In this document: in pieces, positions 24,915 to 35,015 of the stretch
How the letters are laid out: each line of letters starts with the position of its first letter
Numbering within the stretch: position 1 is the first letter of the stretch
Source: Chryseobacterium antibioticum
Lineage (GTDB): Bacteria; Bacteroidota; Bacteroidia; Flavobacteriales; Weeksellaceae
Assembly (NCBI RefSeq): GCF_012927325.1
Contig: NZ_JABBGI010000013.1
Span: 62,001-126,000, forward strand
Direction of reading: 5' to 3'
DNA: 64,000 nt
Notes under the pieces: model-generated
The model's input: only the letters and a program-made list of their open reading frames with translations
What the model was told of the DNA's origin: nothing
Databases searched by the model: none
Made by a program: the position numbers and the translations under genes

Positions 24915-26042
24915 TTGAAAAAGGAAAAGATTTGGCTGTCGCCCCCACATATGGGAGGAAATGAGCTTAAATATATACAGAACGCATTTGATACCAACTG
25001 GATTTCCCAATATGGCTCCAATATAGATGAATTTGAGAATAGTCTGGAAGATTATTTAGGAAACAATTCTCATGTCACAGCTTTATCTTCCGGAACTGCA
25101 GCCATTCATCTGGCACTACGGTTATTAAATGTTGAAGAAGGTGATTTTGTGATTTGTCAGTCTTTTACCTTTGTAGCTACTGCCAATCCTATTCTTTATC
25201 TCAAAGCTGTTCCTGTATTTGTAGATAGCGAAAGCCAGACGTGGAATATATGTCCGGAAGCACTGGAAGAAGCTATAAAATACTGCATCCAGCAGGGGAA
25301 AAAACCTAAAGCTATTATTACAGTTTCTCTATATGGAATGCCTTTTAAGGTGGAAGAAATATTCCAGATTTCCAGAAAATATGAAATTCCTGTCGTTGAA
25401 GATAGTGCGGAAGCATTAGGAAGTAAATATAGGGGTCAGCCATGCGGAACGTTTGGTGATCTTTCCATTATAAGTTTTAACGGCAACAAAATTATTACTA
25501 CAGCAGGCGGTGGAATTCTAATTTCAAGAAATACTGCTGTTAAAAAAAGAGCTCTTTTTCTTGCTACACAGGCTAAAGATAATGAAGAATTTTACAGTCA
25601 TTCTGAAATAGGATATAATTACAGAATGGATAATATTGCAGCCGGAATAGGAAGAGGACAGTTGGAAACACTGGAAGAAAAAATAAATCAGCGAAGAAAA
25701 AATCATGATTTTTATCAACATATAGTGAAGAATCATGATAATATTGACCTGTTTTCTGCACCAAACAGTGACTTTTATTCTAATTATTGGCTCAATACAG
25801 TCGTTCTGAAAAATAGTCTTTTAAAAGAAAAGCTGAAAAAAAAATTTTCACAGAATAATATAGAAACCAGATACCTATGGAAACCTATGCACCTGCAGCC
25901 ACTCTATAAAGGATATGAGTTTTTTGGAAATAATTTATCTGGTACACTTTTTGAAGCAGGACTGTGCCTACCATCGGGAACCAATTTAACAGATGATTGT
26001 AGGGCTAGAATTTTTGAAGTTTTACAAAATGAAATTCACTAA
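24915..26042 (+). CDS. DegT/DnrJ/EryC1 aminotransferase (PglE-like)
   Basis: A 375-residue PLP-dependent sugar aminotransferase. It starts at TTG; KIWLSPPHMGGNE follows, the normal start of this subgroup. Other motifs are LSSGTAAIHLAL, the cofactor Asp in VVEDSAEALGS, and the Schiff-base lysine in SFNGNKIITTAGGG (Lys192). Relatives such as PglE aminate the 4-keto-6-deoxy sugar made by a PglF/WbpM dehydratase, and such a dehydratase is the next gene (26164). So it may make UDP-4-amino-4,6-dideoxy-GlcNAc. No matching PglD or PglC lies in the window. It marks the left end of the polysaccharide region. Confidence 0.86.
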   Translation: MKKEKIWLSPPHMGGNELKYIQNAFDTNWISQYGSNIDEFENSLEDYLGNNSHVTALSSGTAAIHLALRLLNVEEGDFVICQSFTFVATANPILYLKAVPVFVDSESQTWNICPEALEEAIKYCIQQGKKPKAIITVSLYGMPFKVEEIFQISRKYEIPVVEDSAEALGSKYRGQPCGTFGDLSIISFNGNKIITTAGGGILISRNTAVKKRALFLATQAKDNEEFYSHSEIGYNYRMDNIAAGIGRGQLETLEEKINQRRKNHDFYQHIVKNHDNIDLFSAPNSDFYSNYWLNTVVLKNSLLKEKLKKKFSQNNIETRYLWKPMHLQPLYKGYEFFGNNLSGTLFEAGLCLPSGTNLTDDCRARIFEVLQNEIH

Positions 26043-26163
26043 ATTTGTTTTTTTAAATTTAAGTGTAGATAAAATTTTATTTTAATTTTGTATTCGAACT
26101 TAAGAATGAGTATTAATAAAACAAGGGTATCAACCCATTTAAATATGAACACAAATACAGACA
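26043..26163 (+). promoter_or_regulatory. Leader region before the polysaccharide operon
   Basis: 121 AT-rich bases with a TAATTTTG box at 26083-26090 that fits the Bacteroidota -7 consensus. This gap, one of the largest in the first half of the cluster, is the best place for its promoter. Confidence 0.4.
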
Positions 26164-28092
26164 ATGTACAGCTCTCTTAGAAAAAAAATATTCGGAGGTG
26201 ATAATGTTGTTAATCTCTCAGACGTAAGATATCTTCCCAGATGGATAATACTTGTAATAGATATTATCATCTTGGTTATGTCTCTATTTCTTTCTACCTA
26301 TACTATTGAAAAAATTACCCAAAAAGAGTTTGTTTATCATGAACATAAGAGCGTTGTCTTTGCTTTTATTATTTTGATCAATACAATGTTTATGTATTTT
26401 TTCAAAACGTATGCAGGAATTATAAGGCATTCTACTTTTATTGACCTTTTCAAACTGCTGATATCATGTTTTTGTACGATGTCCGTTATAGGGATCGTAA
26501 ACCTTATTTATTTCTGGACTACAGGAGGGAAGTTTATACTAACTCCATTTCTTATATTGTACTTTATTATTTCTTTCATGGGGCTATTTCTCTTCAGATT
26601 ATATGTGAAAGAATTTTTTCATATCGTAAGAGAATATAGAAGAAGTGCTCTGAAAAAGAGAATTTTAGTATTAGGCATTGATGAGCAGTCCATTGCTATA
26701 GCACGTGCCATTTTAGATAATCCAAGTTTGCCGTATCAGGTAGTAGGTTTTCTGACTCAAAGAACAGATTCTAAAAGAGCTTCTCTATTGGGGAAGCCTA
26801 TTTATGAGAAAAGAAGAATAGAGGAAGATACAAAAGAAGATCTCATCATTGATGGAGTTATTATTGTTAAGGAAATGATGTCTAAAGATGAAATGAATTC
26901 TTGGGTGAATTTATTTTTAGAAAAAGATCTCAATATATTCAAAGCTCCTTCTGTACAAAAATTAAGAGATAGTGATTTAGGTGGAGCCATCAGAAACCTT
27001 CAAATTGAAGATCTTCTGAACAGAAAACCAATAAAAATTGAAAATGAAGAGGTCAGAAGCAGGCACTTCAATAAAAATATACTGGTAACAGGTGGTGCCG
27101 GTTCTATTGGTAGTGAGATCGTAAGACAGGTTGCGCAATTTAACCCTGCGTTGATTGTTGTTTTAGATCAGGCCGAAACTCCTCTTTATGATATTGAGCT
27201 TGAAGTGAAGGATAAATTTCCTCATATCAGATTTAAATTTGTCTTGGCAGATGTTTCCAATATACATAGAGTTGAACCGATATTTCAAACCTATAATTTT
27301 TCAATGGTCTACCACGCTGCTGCTTATAAACATGTTCCGTTAGTTGAAGAAAATCCTAATGAGGCGATTCGTGTCAATGTACTAGGATCAAAGAATATTG
27401 CTGTTTTATCAAACCGCTATAAGGTGAACAGGTTTGTGATGATTTCTACAGATAAAGCTGTAAACCCAACCAATGTGATGGGAGCTTCTAAAAGGGCTGC
27501 TGAATTATTTGTTCAGTCTTTACAGGATGTTGAAGGGAATACTACAAAATTTATTACCACAAGATTTGGTAATGTATTAGGATCAAACGGTTCTGTTATT
27601 CCACATTTTAAAAAGCAGATCGAAGCCGGAGGGCCAGTGACTATTACACACCCGGATATTGTAAGATACTTTATGACAATTCCTGAAGCTTGTGAACTTG
27701 TTCTTCATGCAGGAACCATGGGAAAAGGAGGTGAGATCTTTGTTTTTGATATGGGAGAGCCTGTAAAGATTTTAGATCTAGCAAGAAGAATGATTAAGTT
27801 ATCTGGATTTGAACCGAATATTGATATAAAAATCATATATACAGGACTACGACCTGGAGAAAAATTATATGAGGAACTTTTAAGTGATAATGCCAAAACA
27901 CTTCCAACTCATAATGAAAAGATTATGATTTCTAAAGATCCTGCGATGACATTCTCAGAAATAGAAAGCCTGATCAATTTGATTACAGATGCTTCTGTAA
28001 TGGAAGAGAAAGTAGATGTAGTGAAGATTTTGAAAACAATTGTTCCGGAATTTAAGAGTAATAATTCGATTTACGAAGTATTAGATAAATAG
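26164..28092 (+). CDS. NDP-sugar 4,6-dehydratase, membrane type (WbpM/PglF/CapD-like)
   Basis: A 642-residue inner-membrane enzyme. Four N-terminal membrane helices (about 20-140) are followed by a first Rossmann-like domain (LVLGIDEQSIAIAR) and the catalytic SDR domain starting VTGGAGSIGSEIVRQ at about 305. The active-site segment STDKAVNPTNVMGASKRAAE has Met in place of the SDR Tyr, as in WbpM and PglF. It should convert UDP-GlcNAc to UDP-4-keto-6-deoxy-GlcNAc, feeding the PglE-like aminotransferase upstream and/or the WbpV-like reductase at 55602. Confidence 0.9.
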   Translation: MYSSLRKKIFGGDNVVNLSDVRYLPRWIILVIDIIILVMSLFLSTYTIEKITQKEFVYHEHKSVVFAFIILINTMFMYFFKTYAGIIRHSTFIDLFKLLISCFCTMSVIGIVNLIYFWTTGGKFILTPFLILYFIISFMGLFLFRLYVKEFFHIVREYRRSALKKRILVLGIDEQSIAIARAILDNPSLPYQVVGFLTQRTDSKRASLLGKPIYEKRRIEEDTKEDLIIDGVIIVKEMMSKDEMNSWVNLFLEKDLNIFKAPSVQKLRDSDLGGAIRNLQIEDLLNRKPIKIENEEVRSRHFNKNILVTGGAGSIGSEIVRQVAQFNPALIVVLDQAETPLYDIELEVKDKFPHIRFKFVLADVSNIHRVEPIFQTYNFSMVYHAAAYKHVPLVEENPNEAIRVNVLGSKNIAVLSNRYKVNRFVMISTDKAVNPTNVMGASKRAAELFVQSLQDVEGNTTKFITTRFGNVLGSNGSVIPHFKKQIEAGGPVTITHPDIVRYFMTIPEACELVLHAGTMGKGGEIFVFDMGEPVKILDLARRMIKLSGFEPNIDIKIIYTGLRPGEKLYEELLSDNAKTLPTHNEKIMISKDPAMTFSEIESLINLITDASVMEEKVDVVKILKTIVPEFKSNNSIYEVLDK

Positions 28093-28128
28093 AAAAATAT
28101 AAATGTATATTTGTACAATTTTAAGAAT

Positions 28129-28950
28129 ATGAAGGGAAAAATATTAGCAATATTTTTGGCTTTGATGTTGGTTTCCTGTAAGGTTAACCAAAACAAGCCA
28201 AATGACTTAAACTATATGCAGAATATAGAAAAAGTAGCGATAGAAGCGTCAGAAAAAAATTCTAAACCTACAATACAGAGTGGTGACCAACTGATTATTC
28301 TAATTACGGCAAAAGATATGGACGTGGTGAGGCCGTTCAATCAAAATTATTCTTCATCAGAACTAGTTCAAACTAATTCTTTGGCTGGAGGAAATACTCC
28401 TAACCAAGGATTAACAACCCTTACAGGTCCAACATATATAGTAGATGCGGAAGGAAATATAGACTTTCCTATTTTAGGTAAAATTAACACAACTGATAAA
28501 TCCCTGCTTGAATTTAAAGATGAACTTCGGGATAAAATGACAAAATACGTCATCAATCCTACAATAAGTGTAAGACTTGCCAACTTTAAAGTTACAGTAT
28601 TGGGTGAAGTAAACAGACAGGGAGACTATACCATAACAAACGGACAGGCTACCATTCTAAATGCCTTAGGACTTGCTGGTGATTTGACATCATATGGGAA
28701 AAGAGAGGATGTATTGGTAATCAGAACAGAAAATGGTGTGATTACCCATGGACGTGTAAATCTTCGAGATGCTAATTTAATTAGTTCTCCATATTATAAT
28801 CTTAAACAAGGAGATGCTATTATTATCTCTTCGAACAATACAAAAGACCTTTTAGCAAAACAGAATCCAAATACAGGACTTATCTTAACCGGAATTTCTA
28901 TAGCGGTTACGGCTGTAGCAGTAGTAGTAAGTTTATTTAATAAGAAATAA
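28129..28950 (+). CDS. Polysaccharide export lipoprotein (Wza-like)
   Basis: The protein has 273 residues from the ATG at 28129; the frame can be opened from a TTG at 28111, but the ATG gives a clean lipoprotein signal ending LMLVSC. The polysaccharide-export domain ([36 protein letters not shown]) is followed by a SLBB domain ([15 protein letters not shown]) and a C-terminal hydrophobic segment ([16 protein letters not shown]), which in Wza is the outer-membrane helix. It forms the export channel and is coupled to the Wzc-like kinase next to it. Confidence 0.9.
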   Translation: MKGKILAIFLALMLVSCKVNQNKPNDLNYMQNIEKVAIEASEKNSKPTIQSGDQLIILITAKDMDVVRPFNQNYSSSELVQTNSLAGGNTPNQGLTTLTGPTYIVDAEGNIDFPILGKINTTDKSLLEFKDELRDKMTKYVINPTISVRLANFKVTVLGEVNRQGDYTITNGQATILNALGLAGDLTSYGKREDVLVIRTENGVITHGRVNLRDANLISSPYYNLKQGDAIIISSNNTKDLLAKQNPNTGLILTGISIAVTAVAVVVSLFNKK

Positions 28951-28957
28951 AAAATTG

Positions 28958-31354
28958 ATGGATAACCAGCAGCCTTCGCAATTTTCAGATGTTGAAAATA
29001 ATTCAAATAGTATTGATATCAGTGAAATAATAAAACCTTATATACGGAAATGGCCGTGGTTTATTTTAAGTGGATTTATTGCTTTAGTTATAGGATATTT
29101 TGCCTTGAAGTTTATGACGCCAATATATGATGTACAAACTACAGTACTTGTAAAAGATGCTAAAAGCTCAGCATCCCCTGTTGCCAATGAATTGGGGTTT
29201 CTGCCTGATTTATCTGGTTTAGGAGGTTTAAAAACAAATAGTATTTCTAATGAAATAGAGATTCTGAAATCAAAAAAAATGATGCGAGAAGTTGTCATAA
29301 ATCAGAATCTTCAAACAATTATAATTTCAAAGGGAAGAGTTAAAACAGTAGAATTATACAAAGAAACATCTCCAATCGAAGTCAAGGTAATCACAGAAAA
29401 GTCTGTCCATCCACCAGTTAATATTCTTAATTTAACAATTGAAGGAAATAAACTTACCGTAAAATCAGAGAAATTTAAAAAAGAAATAGTAACAACTTAT
29501 GGTAAAACAATAAGCCTACCATTTGCTAATATTATTATTACAAAAAATAATGAATTTAATCCTATTGAAGCAAAAGAAATAGATGCGAAAAATCTAGAGC
29601 TACACATTTCCTCAATAGAAGCTAAGGTAGGAAGCCTTCAAAATGCTTTAAATGTAAGTTTAGTTACAAAGGAAGCTACGGTTGTTAAACTTGGCATGAA
29701 ATATCCTCAAATATCAAAAGCTGAAGATATTCTCGATAATTTAGTTATAGCCTACAATAAGGATGCTATTGCTGATAAAAACTCAGAGTCAAGTAAGACT
29801 TTAGATTTTATTGAGGATAGAATAAAAAAATTGTCTGTTGAGTTGGGTCAGGTTGAAGATCAAAAAGAAAACTTCAAGTTTAAAAATAATCTTACTGATA
29901 TTGAAACTGAAGCAAAAATTAATTTAGAGAGCTCAGCCGCTGCAAGAGCAAAACAGCTAGATATAGATGCCCAGTTAGAATTAACGAATGCATTGATAGG
30001 ATTTGTTTCAAGACAGGGTCAGTATCAAGTTCTACCCGCTAATGTGGGTTTAAATAATCCAGATGCTACGGCAGGAATTTCTGCTTATAATCAGCTTATT
30101 TTACAAAGAAATAGATTGTTGGAATCCGCTACAACAGAAAACCCTACCGTAGTTGATGTTACAAAACAGATCAATACAATGCGCGGGTCTATAACCCAAA
30201 GCTTACAAAGAAATAAAACGGGACTTGAGCTGGCCAGAAATGAATACTTAGGTGAGCAGAATAAAGTGTCAGGGAAAATCTCTAAGTTGCCTTCTATTGA
30301 AAAAATATTTAGAGGTATTGAAAGACAGCAGCAAATAAAAGAAAATTTATATCTTCTTCTTCTTCAAAAAAGAGAAGAAACGGCTATTGCACAGTCTATT
30401 ACAGCGCCTAAAGCTAAAGTGATAGATACTGCTTATGCATCAGCAAACCCGGTGTCTCCAAAGAAAAATATTGTTTTTCTTGCTGCACTTTTTTTAGGTT
30501 TATTATTACCGTTTATTATTATATATATATCACAGATATTTAATAATAAAATAGTTACGAAGCATGACTTAGATAAACTAGTCCACGCTCCTGTAATCGC
30601 TGAATTACCAAGTCTAGAGAAAGGAGATTCAGATATTGTTCAAATGAATGATGTTACCCCTATGGCTGAAGCATTCAGAATTCTTATTACCAACATGAAT
30701 TTCATGCTTCCAAAAGATAACAAATATGGAAAAGTGGTATTTGTGACTTCCACAGTGAAAGGAGAAGGTAAAACTTTCACATCTGTTAATTTAGCCCTTA
30801 CGCTAGCTAACCCAAAGAAGAGAGTAATTATTATTGGTTCGGATATTAGAAATCCACAGTTACAGAGATATAATCCTGCCAGAAAAGGATTGACTGGGCT
30901 TACAGAATATCTTTACTCAGATCAGACAAAATTGGAAGAAATTACTCACGTATCTTCTTTTAATCCTCATTTAGATGTGATTTACTCTGGAATGATCCCA
31001 CCTAATCCCACAGAACTACTATCTAACGGACGTTATGAAATACTTGTAGGGGAATTAAAAGCAAAGTATGATTACGTTATTCTGGATACTGCCCCATTAC
31101 TTTTAGTGACAGATACCTTCCTTATTTCCGAATTGGCTGACGTTACAATTTATGTGGCAAGATCTAAATACACTGAAAAAGCACTAACAGAGTTTGCAAA
31201 CAATAATATTGACCAAAATAAAATTAAGAATGTTGGGTTTGTCTTAAATGATGTAAGCAGAGAAAATTTAGGATATAGTAACAAATATGGTTATGGGTAT
31301 AATAACCATAAAGAACAGACATTGTTCGAAAAAATTAAAAATAAATTTAGCTAA
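28958..31354 (+). CDS. Polysaccharide co-polymerase / tyrosine autokinase (Wzc-like)
   Basis: The protein has 798 residues from the ATG at 28958 (a TTG precedes it). A Wzz domain with membrane helix 1 at about 35-55 is followed by a long coiled-coil periplasmic region, a second helix at about 500-520 ([22 protein letters not shown]) and a cytoplasmic BY-kinase domain. Walker A is [11 protein letters not shown] at about 600, Walker A-prime is [11 protein letters not shown], and Walker B is [12 protein letters not shown]. The C-terminal tail has a Tyr/Asn cluster ([10 protein letters not shown]), the expected autophosphorylation site. It controls chain length and export with the Wza-like protein. 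Confidence 0.9.
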   Translation: MDNQQPSQFSDVENNSNSIDISEIIKPYIRKWPWFILSGFIALVIGYFALKFMTPIYDVQTTVLVKDAKSSASPVANELGFLPDLSGLGGLKTNSISNEIEILKSKKMMREVVINQNLQTIIISKGRVKTVELYKETSPIEVKVITEKSVHPPVNILNLTIEGNKLTVKSEKFKKEIVTTYGKTISLPFANIIITKNNEFNPIEAKEIDAKNLELHISSIEAKVGSLQNALNVSLVTKEATVVKLGMKYPQISKAEDILDNLVIAYNKDAIADKNSESSKTLDFIEDRIKKLSVELGQVEDQKENFKFKNNLTDIETEAKINLESSAAARAKQLDIDAQLELTNALIGFVSRQGQYQVLPANVGLNNPDATAGISAYNQLILQRNRLLESATTENPTVVDVTKQINTMRGSITQSLQRNKTGLELARNEYLGEQNKVSGKISKLPSIEKIFRGIERQQQIKENLYLLLLQKREETAIAQSITAPKAKVIDTAYASANPVSPKKNIVFLAALFLGLLLPFIIIYISQIFNNKIVTKHDLDKLVHAPVIAELPSLEKGDSDIVQMNDVTPMAEAFRILITNMNFMLPKDNKYGKVVFVTSTVKGEGKTFTSVNLALTLANPKKRVIIIGSDIRNPQLQRYNPARKGLTGLTEYLYSDQTKLEEITHVSSFNPHLDVIYSGMIPPNPTELLSNGRYEILVGELKAKYDYVILDTAPLLLVTDTFLISELADVTIYVARSKYTEKALTEFANNNIDQNKIKNVGFVLNDVSRENLGYSNKYGYGYNNHKEQTLFEKIKNKFS

Positions 31355-32649
31355 TGATGAAAACATATAAAATAGCTGTTATTGGCCAAGGCTATGTAGG
31401 TCTGCCTTTGTCCTTAGAATTTGCAAGTCATTATCCTGTTTTAGGGTTTGATATTAATAAACAAAGAGTTGATCAGCTTAACGATGGGTTGGATATAACC
31501 CTTGAAGCAGAAATAGAAAAGCTTAATGGGGGCTTGAAAAAATATAAAGATTCCAACGGAGAATCTGGATATATTGCCACAAGTCAATTATCAGACATTG
31601 CTGAGGCAAATATTTTTATAGTAACAGTTCCTACTCCTATTGACAAATACAACGCTCCGGATTTAAACCCGTTGATTTCTGCCTCAAAAATGTTGGGGGA
31701 GATCATTAAAAAAGGAGATATTGTGATCTATGAGTCTACTGTTTTTCCTGGTTGTACAGAAGAGGAATGCGTTCCGGTTTTGGAAAAACATTCAGGACTT
31801 AAATTTAATGCAGATTTTTTTGTAGGATATTCTCCTGAAAGAATTAATCCAGGAGATAAAGTAAATACACTTACCAGTGTTAAAAAAGTGACATCAGGAT
31901 CTACTGAAGATATTGCGGAAGAAGTAGATGATTTATATAAAAAAATTATTACTGCTGGAACACATAAAGCATCTAGTATTAAAGTAGCTGAAGCATCTAA
32001 AGCAATAGAAAACGCACAACGTGATGTGAATATTTCTTTTGTAAACGAGTTAGCATTGATCTTTGACAGAATTGGTATTGATACCAATGATGTTCTGGAA
32101 GCTGCCGGTACTAAATACAATTTCCTTAAATACAAACCAGGTTTGGTTGGCGGACACTGTATATCAGTTGATCCGTATTATTTGGCTCACAAAGCTGAAC
32201 AACTGGGATATCATCCAGACGTTATCTTATCAGGACGTAGAGTAAATGATTCTATTGCAAAATTTGTTGCTGCAAAAGTTGTTAAACTTCTTATTGCCAA
32301 AGGAGGAGTGATTAAAAACTCTCAGGCTTTGATTTTAGGGGTTACCTTTAAAGAAAATTGCCCGGATGTAAGAAATACTAAAGTTGTAGATATTTATAAA
32401 GAACTTGTAGATTATGGAATAAACGTAGATATCTATGATCCATGGGCAAGTAAAGAAGAAGTCAAGCATGAGTATGGTATCGATATCGTAGATGCACTTC
32501 CGGAAGGGAAAAAATATGATTCTATTATTATAGCAGTTTCTCATAACGAATTCCTTCAGATGGATCTTGCACAACTGAAGACAGAAAATGCTGTAGTTTT
32601 TGATACTAAAGCTTGTTTAGATAGAAATTTGGTTGACGCGAGATTATAA
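31354..32649 (+). CDS. UDP-N-acetylhexosamine 6-dehydrogenase (WbpA/WbpO/TviB type)
   Basis: A 431-residue nucleotide-sugar dehydrogenase. The NAD-binding IGQGYVGLPLSLEFA is near the start, TVPTPIDKYNAPDL and YESTVFPGCTEEE follow, and the catalytic cysteine is Cys269 in GGHCISVDPYYLA. This subgroup oxidises C6 of UDP-GlcNAc or UDP-GalNAc to the uronic acid. With the WbpB/D/E-like genes close by, UDP-GlcNAc to UDP-GlcNAcA is the likely reaction. Its ATG overlaps the preceding stop by one base. Confidence 0.9.
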   Translation: MMKTYKIAVIGQGYVGLPLSLEFASHYPVLGFDINKQRVDQLNDGLDITLEAEIEKLNGGLKKYKDSNGESGYIATSQLSDIAEANIFIVTVPTPIDKYNAPDLNPLISASKMLGEIIKKGDIVIYESTVFPGCTEEECVPVLEKHSGLKFNADFFVGYSPERINPGDKVNTLTSVKKVTSGSTEDIAEEVDDLYKKIITAGTHKASSIKVAEASKAIENAQRDVNISFVNELALIFDRIGIDTNDVLEAAGTKYNFLKYKPGLVGGHCISVDPYYLAHKAEQLGYHPDVILSGRRVNDSIAKFVAAKVVKLLIAKGGVIKNSQALILGVTFKENCPDVRNTKVVDIYKELVDYGINVDIYDPWASKEEVKHEYGIDIVDALPEGKKYDSIIIAVSHNEFLQMDLAQLKTENAVVFDTKACLDRNLVDARL

Positions 32650-32657
32650 AATTTAAA

Positions 32658-33848
32658 ATGAATTATGACATCATAATCATCGGAGCAGGGTTAGTGGGAT
32701 TGGCAACAGCTTATCAGTCTAAGCTCAAAAATCCAAAATCTAAGATTCTTATTTTAGAGAAGGAGAATAATGTATCCCTGCATCAATCTGGCCATAATAG
32801 TGGAGTTATTCATAGTGGAATATATTATAAACCAGGAAGTTTAAAAGCAAAAAACTGTATTGAAGGTTATAATTCTGTGATCAATTTTGCGAAAGAGTAT
32901 GGAATAAAATATGACCTATGTGGTAAGATAATTGTTGCATCTTCAAAAGAAGAACTTCCGCTTTTAGATAATATATACAACAGAGGTATAGAAAATGGTC
33001 TTGATAATTTAAAATATCTTTCAAGAGAAGAATTTCGTGAGATAGAACCTCATTGTGAAGGTGTAAAGGCTATTAAAGTGCCTCAAACCGGGATTATAGA
33101 CTATCCGGGAGTTGCAAAAAAAATCAAAGAGCTTTTCGAAGAACTTGGAGGAGAGGTTAAATTTAATCAGGAAGTTAGAGATATTACTGATAAAGGTTCA
33201 GAAATTATTGTTCAAACCAATATTTCTGAATTTAAAACAGCTAAACTCATTTCATGTGCTGGACTGTATTCGGATAAGGTTACCAACATGACCAATAAAA
33301 AGAATGATGTCATCATTATTCCTTTTCGCGGCGAATATTACAAGATAAAAGACGAGAAAAAATATTTGGTAAAACATCTTATTTATCCTGTCCCAGATCC
33401 TAATTTTCCATTTTTGGGAGTTCATTTTACCAGAATGATTGATGGGAACATTGAAGCTGGACCAAATGCTGTGCTAGCTTTTAGAAAAGAAGGCTATAAA
33501 TTTTTTGATTTTAACTTCAGCGAGACTATGCAGACTCTTACATGGCCGGGCTTTAGAAAAATTGTTGCCAAGTATGGTAAAACAGGAATGGGAGAGGTTC
33601 ACCGCTCACTGTCAAAATCTGCTTTTACAAAAGCATTACAAAAACTTATGCCTGAAATACAGGAAAACGATCTTGTTACCGGAGGGGCTGGAGTAAGAGC
33701 GCAGGCATGTGACAGAAATGGGGCATTGATTGATGATTTCGATATCGTGAAAAATGGAAATATTATTCATGTAAGAAATGCACCTTCACCTGCTGCAACG
33801 TCATGTCTTTCTATAGGGAATAAGATCAGCGAGCTTATAGAAAATTGA
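32658..33848 (+). CDS. lhgO: L-2-hydroxyglutarate oxidase homologue
   Basis: A 396-residue FAD protein of the DAO family. The dinucleotide motif IIIGAGLVGLATAYQ (Gly9, Gly11, Gly14) is followed by LEKENNVSLHQSGHNSGVIHSGIYY, the LhgO signature, and at the end GGAGVRAQACDRNGALIDDF. LhgO oxidises L-2-hydroxyglutarate to 2-oxoglutarate and passes electrons to the quinone pool. Its place between a UDP-HexNAc dehydrogenase and a WbpE-like aminotransferase is unusual for this enzyme. A good reason is that WbpB-type enzymes produce 2-hydroxyglutarate. Assignment to family is firm; the pathway role is inferred. Confidence 0.85.
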   Translation: MNYDIIIIGAGLVGLATAYQSKLKNPKSKILILEKENNVSLHQSGHNSGVIHSGIYYKPGSLKAKNCIEGYNSVINFAKEYGIKYDLCGKIIVASSKEELPLLDNIYNRGIENGLDNLKYLSREEFREIEPHCEGVKAIKVPQTGIIDYPGVAKKIKELFEELGGEVKFNQEVRDITDKGSEIIVQTNISEFKTAKLISCAGLYSDKVTNMTNKKNDVIIIPFRGEYYKIKDEKKYLVKHLIYPVPDPNFPFLGVHFTRMIDGNIEAGPNAVLAFRKEGYKFFDFNFSETMQTLTWPGFRKIVAKYGKTGMGEVHRSLSKSAFTKALQKLMPEIQENDLVTGGAGVRAQACDRNGALIDDFDIVKNGNIIHVRNAPSPAATSCLSIGNKISELIEN

Positions 33849-33887
33849 TTTTTTTTGGAAATCTATTCACTTAAATAAACACTATAT

Positions 33888-35015
33888 ATGAAAATTCAGA
33901 TGGTTGACTTAAAAGGGCAATATGCAAAAATAAAAAAGGAAGTAGATGCTGGAATTCAGGATTGTATTGATAATACAGCATTTATTAATGGACCTGCTGT
34001 AAAAGAATTTCAACAGGATTTTGAAAAATATTTAGATGTAAAGCATGTTATTCCATGTGCAAATGGTACTGATGCATTACAGATTGCAATGATGGCTCTT
34101 GACTTAAAACCTGGAGATGAAGTCATCTGTCCCGCCTTTACTTACGTAGCAACTGCTGAAGTTATGGGGTTGTTAGGATTAAAGCCAATCATGGTAGATG
34201 TAAATGAGGATACATTTGATATTGAATTTAGAGGTTTAGACAAATATTTAACTCCAAATACCAAGGCTATTGTTCCTGTTCATTTATACGGACAAAGTGC
34301 AGATATGGAGAAAATTCTTGAATTTGCAGAAAAACATAATTTATTTGTAATAGAAGATAATGCTCAGGCAATAGGTTCAGATTACACATTTTCGGATGGT
34401 ACTGTTAAGAAAACAGGTACAATTGGTCATATCGGCTGTACTTCTTTCTTTCCTTCAAAAAACTTGGGATGCTATGGAGATGGGGGAGCTATAATGACCA
34501 ATGATGATGATCTGGCTTTAAAGATAAGAATGATTGCCAACCACGGACAGGAGAAGAAATATTACCATAAAGTAGTAGGTTGCAACTCCAGATTAGATAC
34601 CATTCAGGCTGCAGTTCTTAAAGTAAAACTAAAATACCTTGACGAATATTCAGAAGCTAGAAATCAAATGGCATCTTATTATGATGAGAATCTTGCAGGT
34701 ATTTCCGAAATTCAAGTTCCCAAAAGAGCTGAAAATTCTACTCATGTTTTTCATCAGTATACCCTTAGAGTGAAAAACGGAAAAAGAGATAAGTTGCAGC
34801 AGTACCTTGCTGAAAAGAATATTCCAAGCATGATCTATTACCCACTTCCGTTGTACAAACAAGAAGCGTTTAAGCAATACGTTTCGGAAGGGTTTGGTTT
34901 ACCTGTGACAGAAAAACTTTGTGAAGAAGTGATTTCTTTACCTATTCATACAGAGTTTGATCAAAAATCTTTAGATCTTATAACAGCTGAAATTAAGAGT
35001 TTCTTCAATGTTTAA
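33888..35015 (+). CDS. UDP-2-acetamido-3-keto-uronate 3-aminotransferase (WbpE/WlbC-like)
   Basis: A 375-residue DegT-family PLP enzyme. IQMVDLKGQYAKIKKEVD is the typical WbpE/WlbC start. PCANGTDALQIAMMAL binds the phosphate, IEDNAQAIGSDY holds the cofactor Asp, and the Schiff-base lysine is Lys191 in FFPSKNLGCYGDGGA. It would aminate the 3-keto sugar made by the WbpB-like enzyme (37163) using glutamate, giving 2-oxoglutarate, which WbpB reuses. It overlaps the next gene by 8 bases. Confidence 0.88.
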   Translation: MKIQMVDLKGQYAKIKKEVDAGIQDCIDNTAFINGPAVKEFQQDFEKYLDVKHVIPCANGTDALQIAMMALDLKPGDEVICPAFTYVATAEVMGLLGLKPIMVDVNEDTFDIEFRGLDKYLTPNTKAIVPVHLYGQSADMEKILEFAEKHNLFVIEDNAQAIGSDYTFSDGTVKKTGTIGHIGCTSFFPSKNLGCYGDGGAIMTNDDDLALKIRMIANHGQEKKYYHKVVGCNSRLDTIQAAVLKVKLKYLDEYSEARNQMASYYDENLAGISEIQVPKRAENSTHVFHQYTLRVKNGKRDKLQQYLAEKNIPSMIYYPLPLYKQEAFKQYVSEGFGLPVTEKLCEEVISLPIHTEFDQKSLDLITAEIKSFFNV

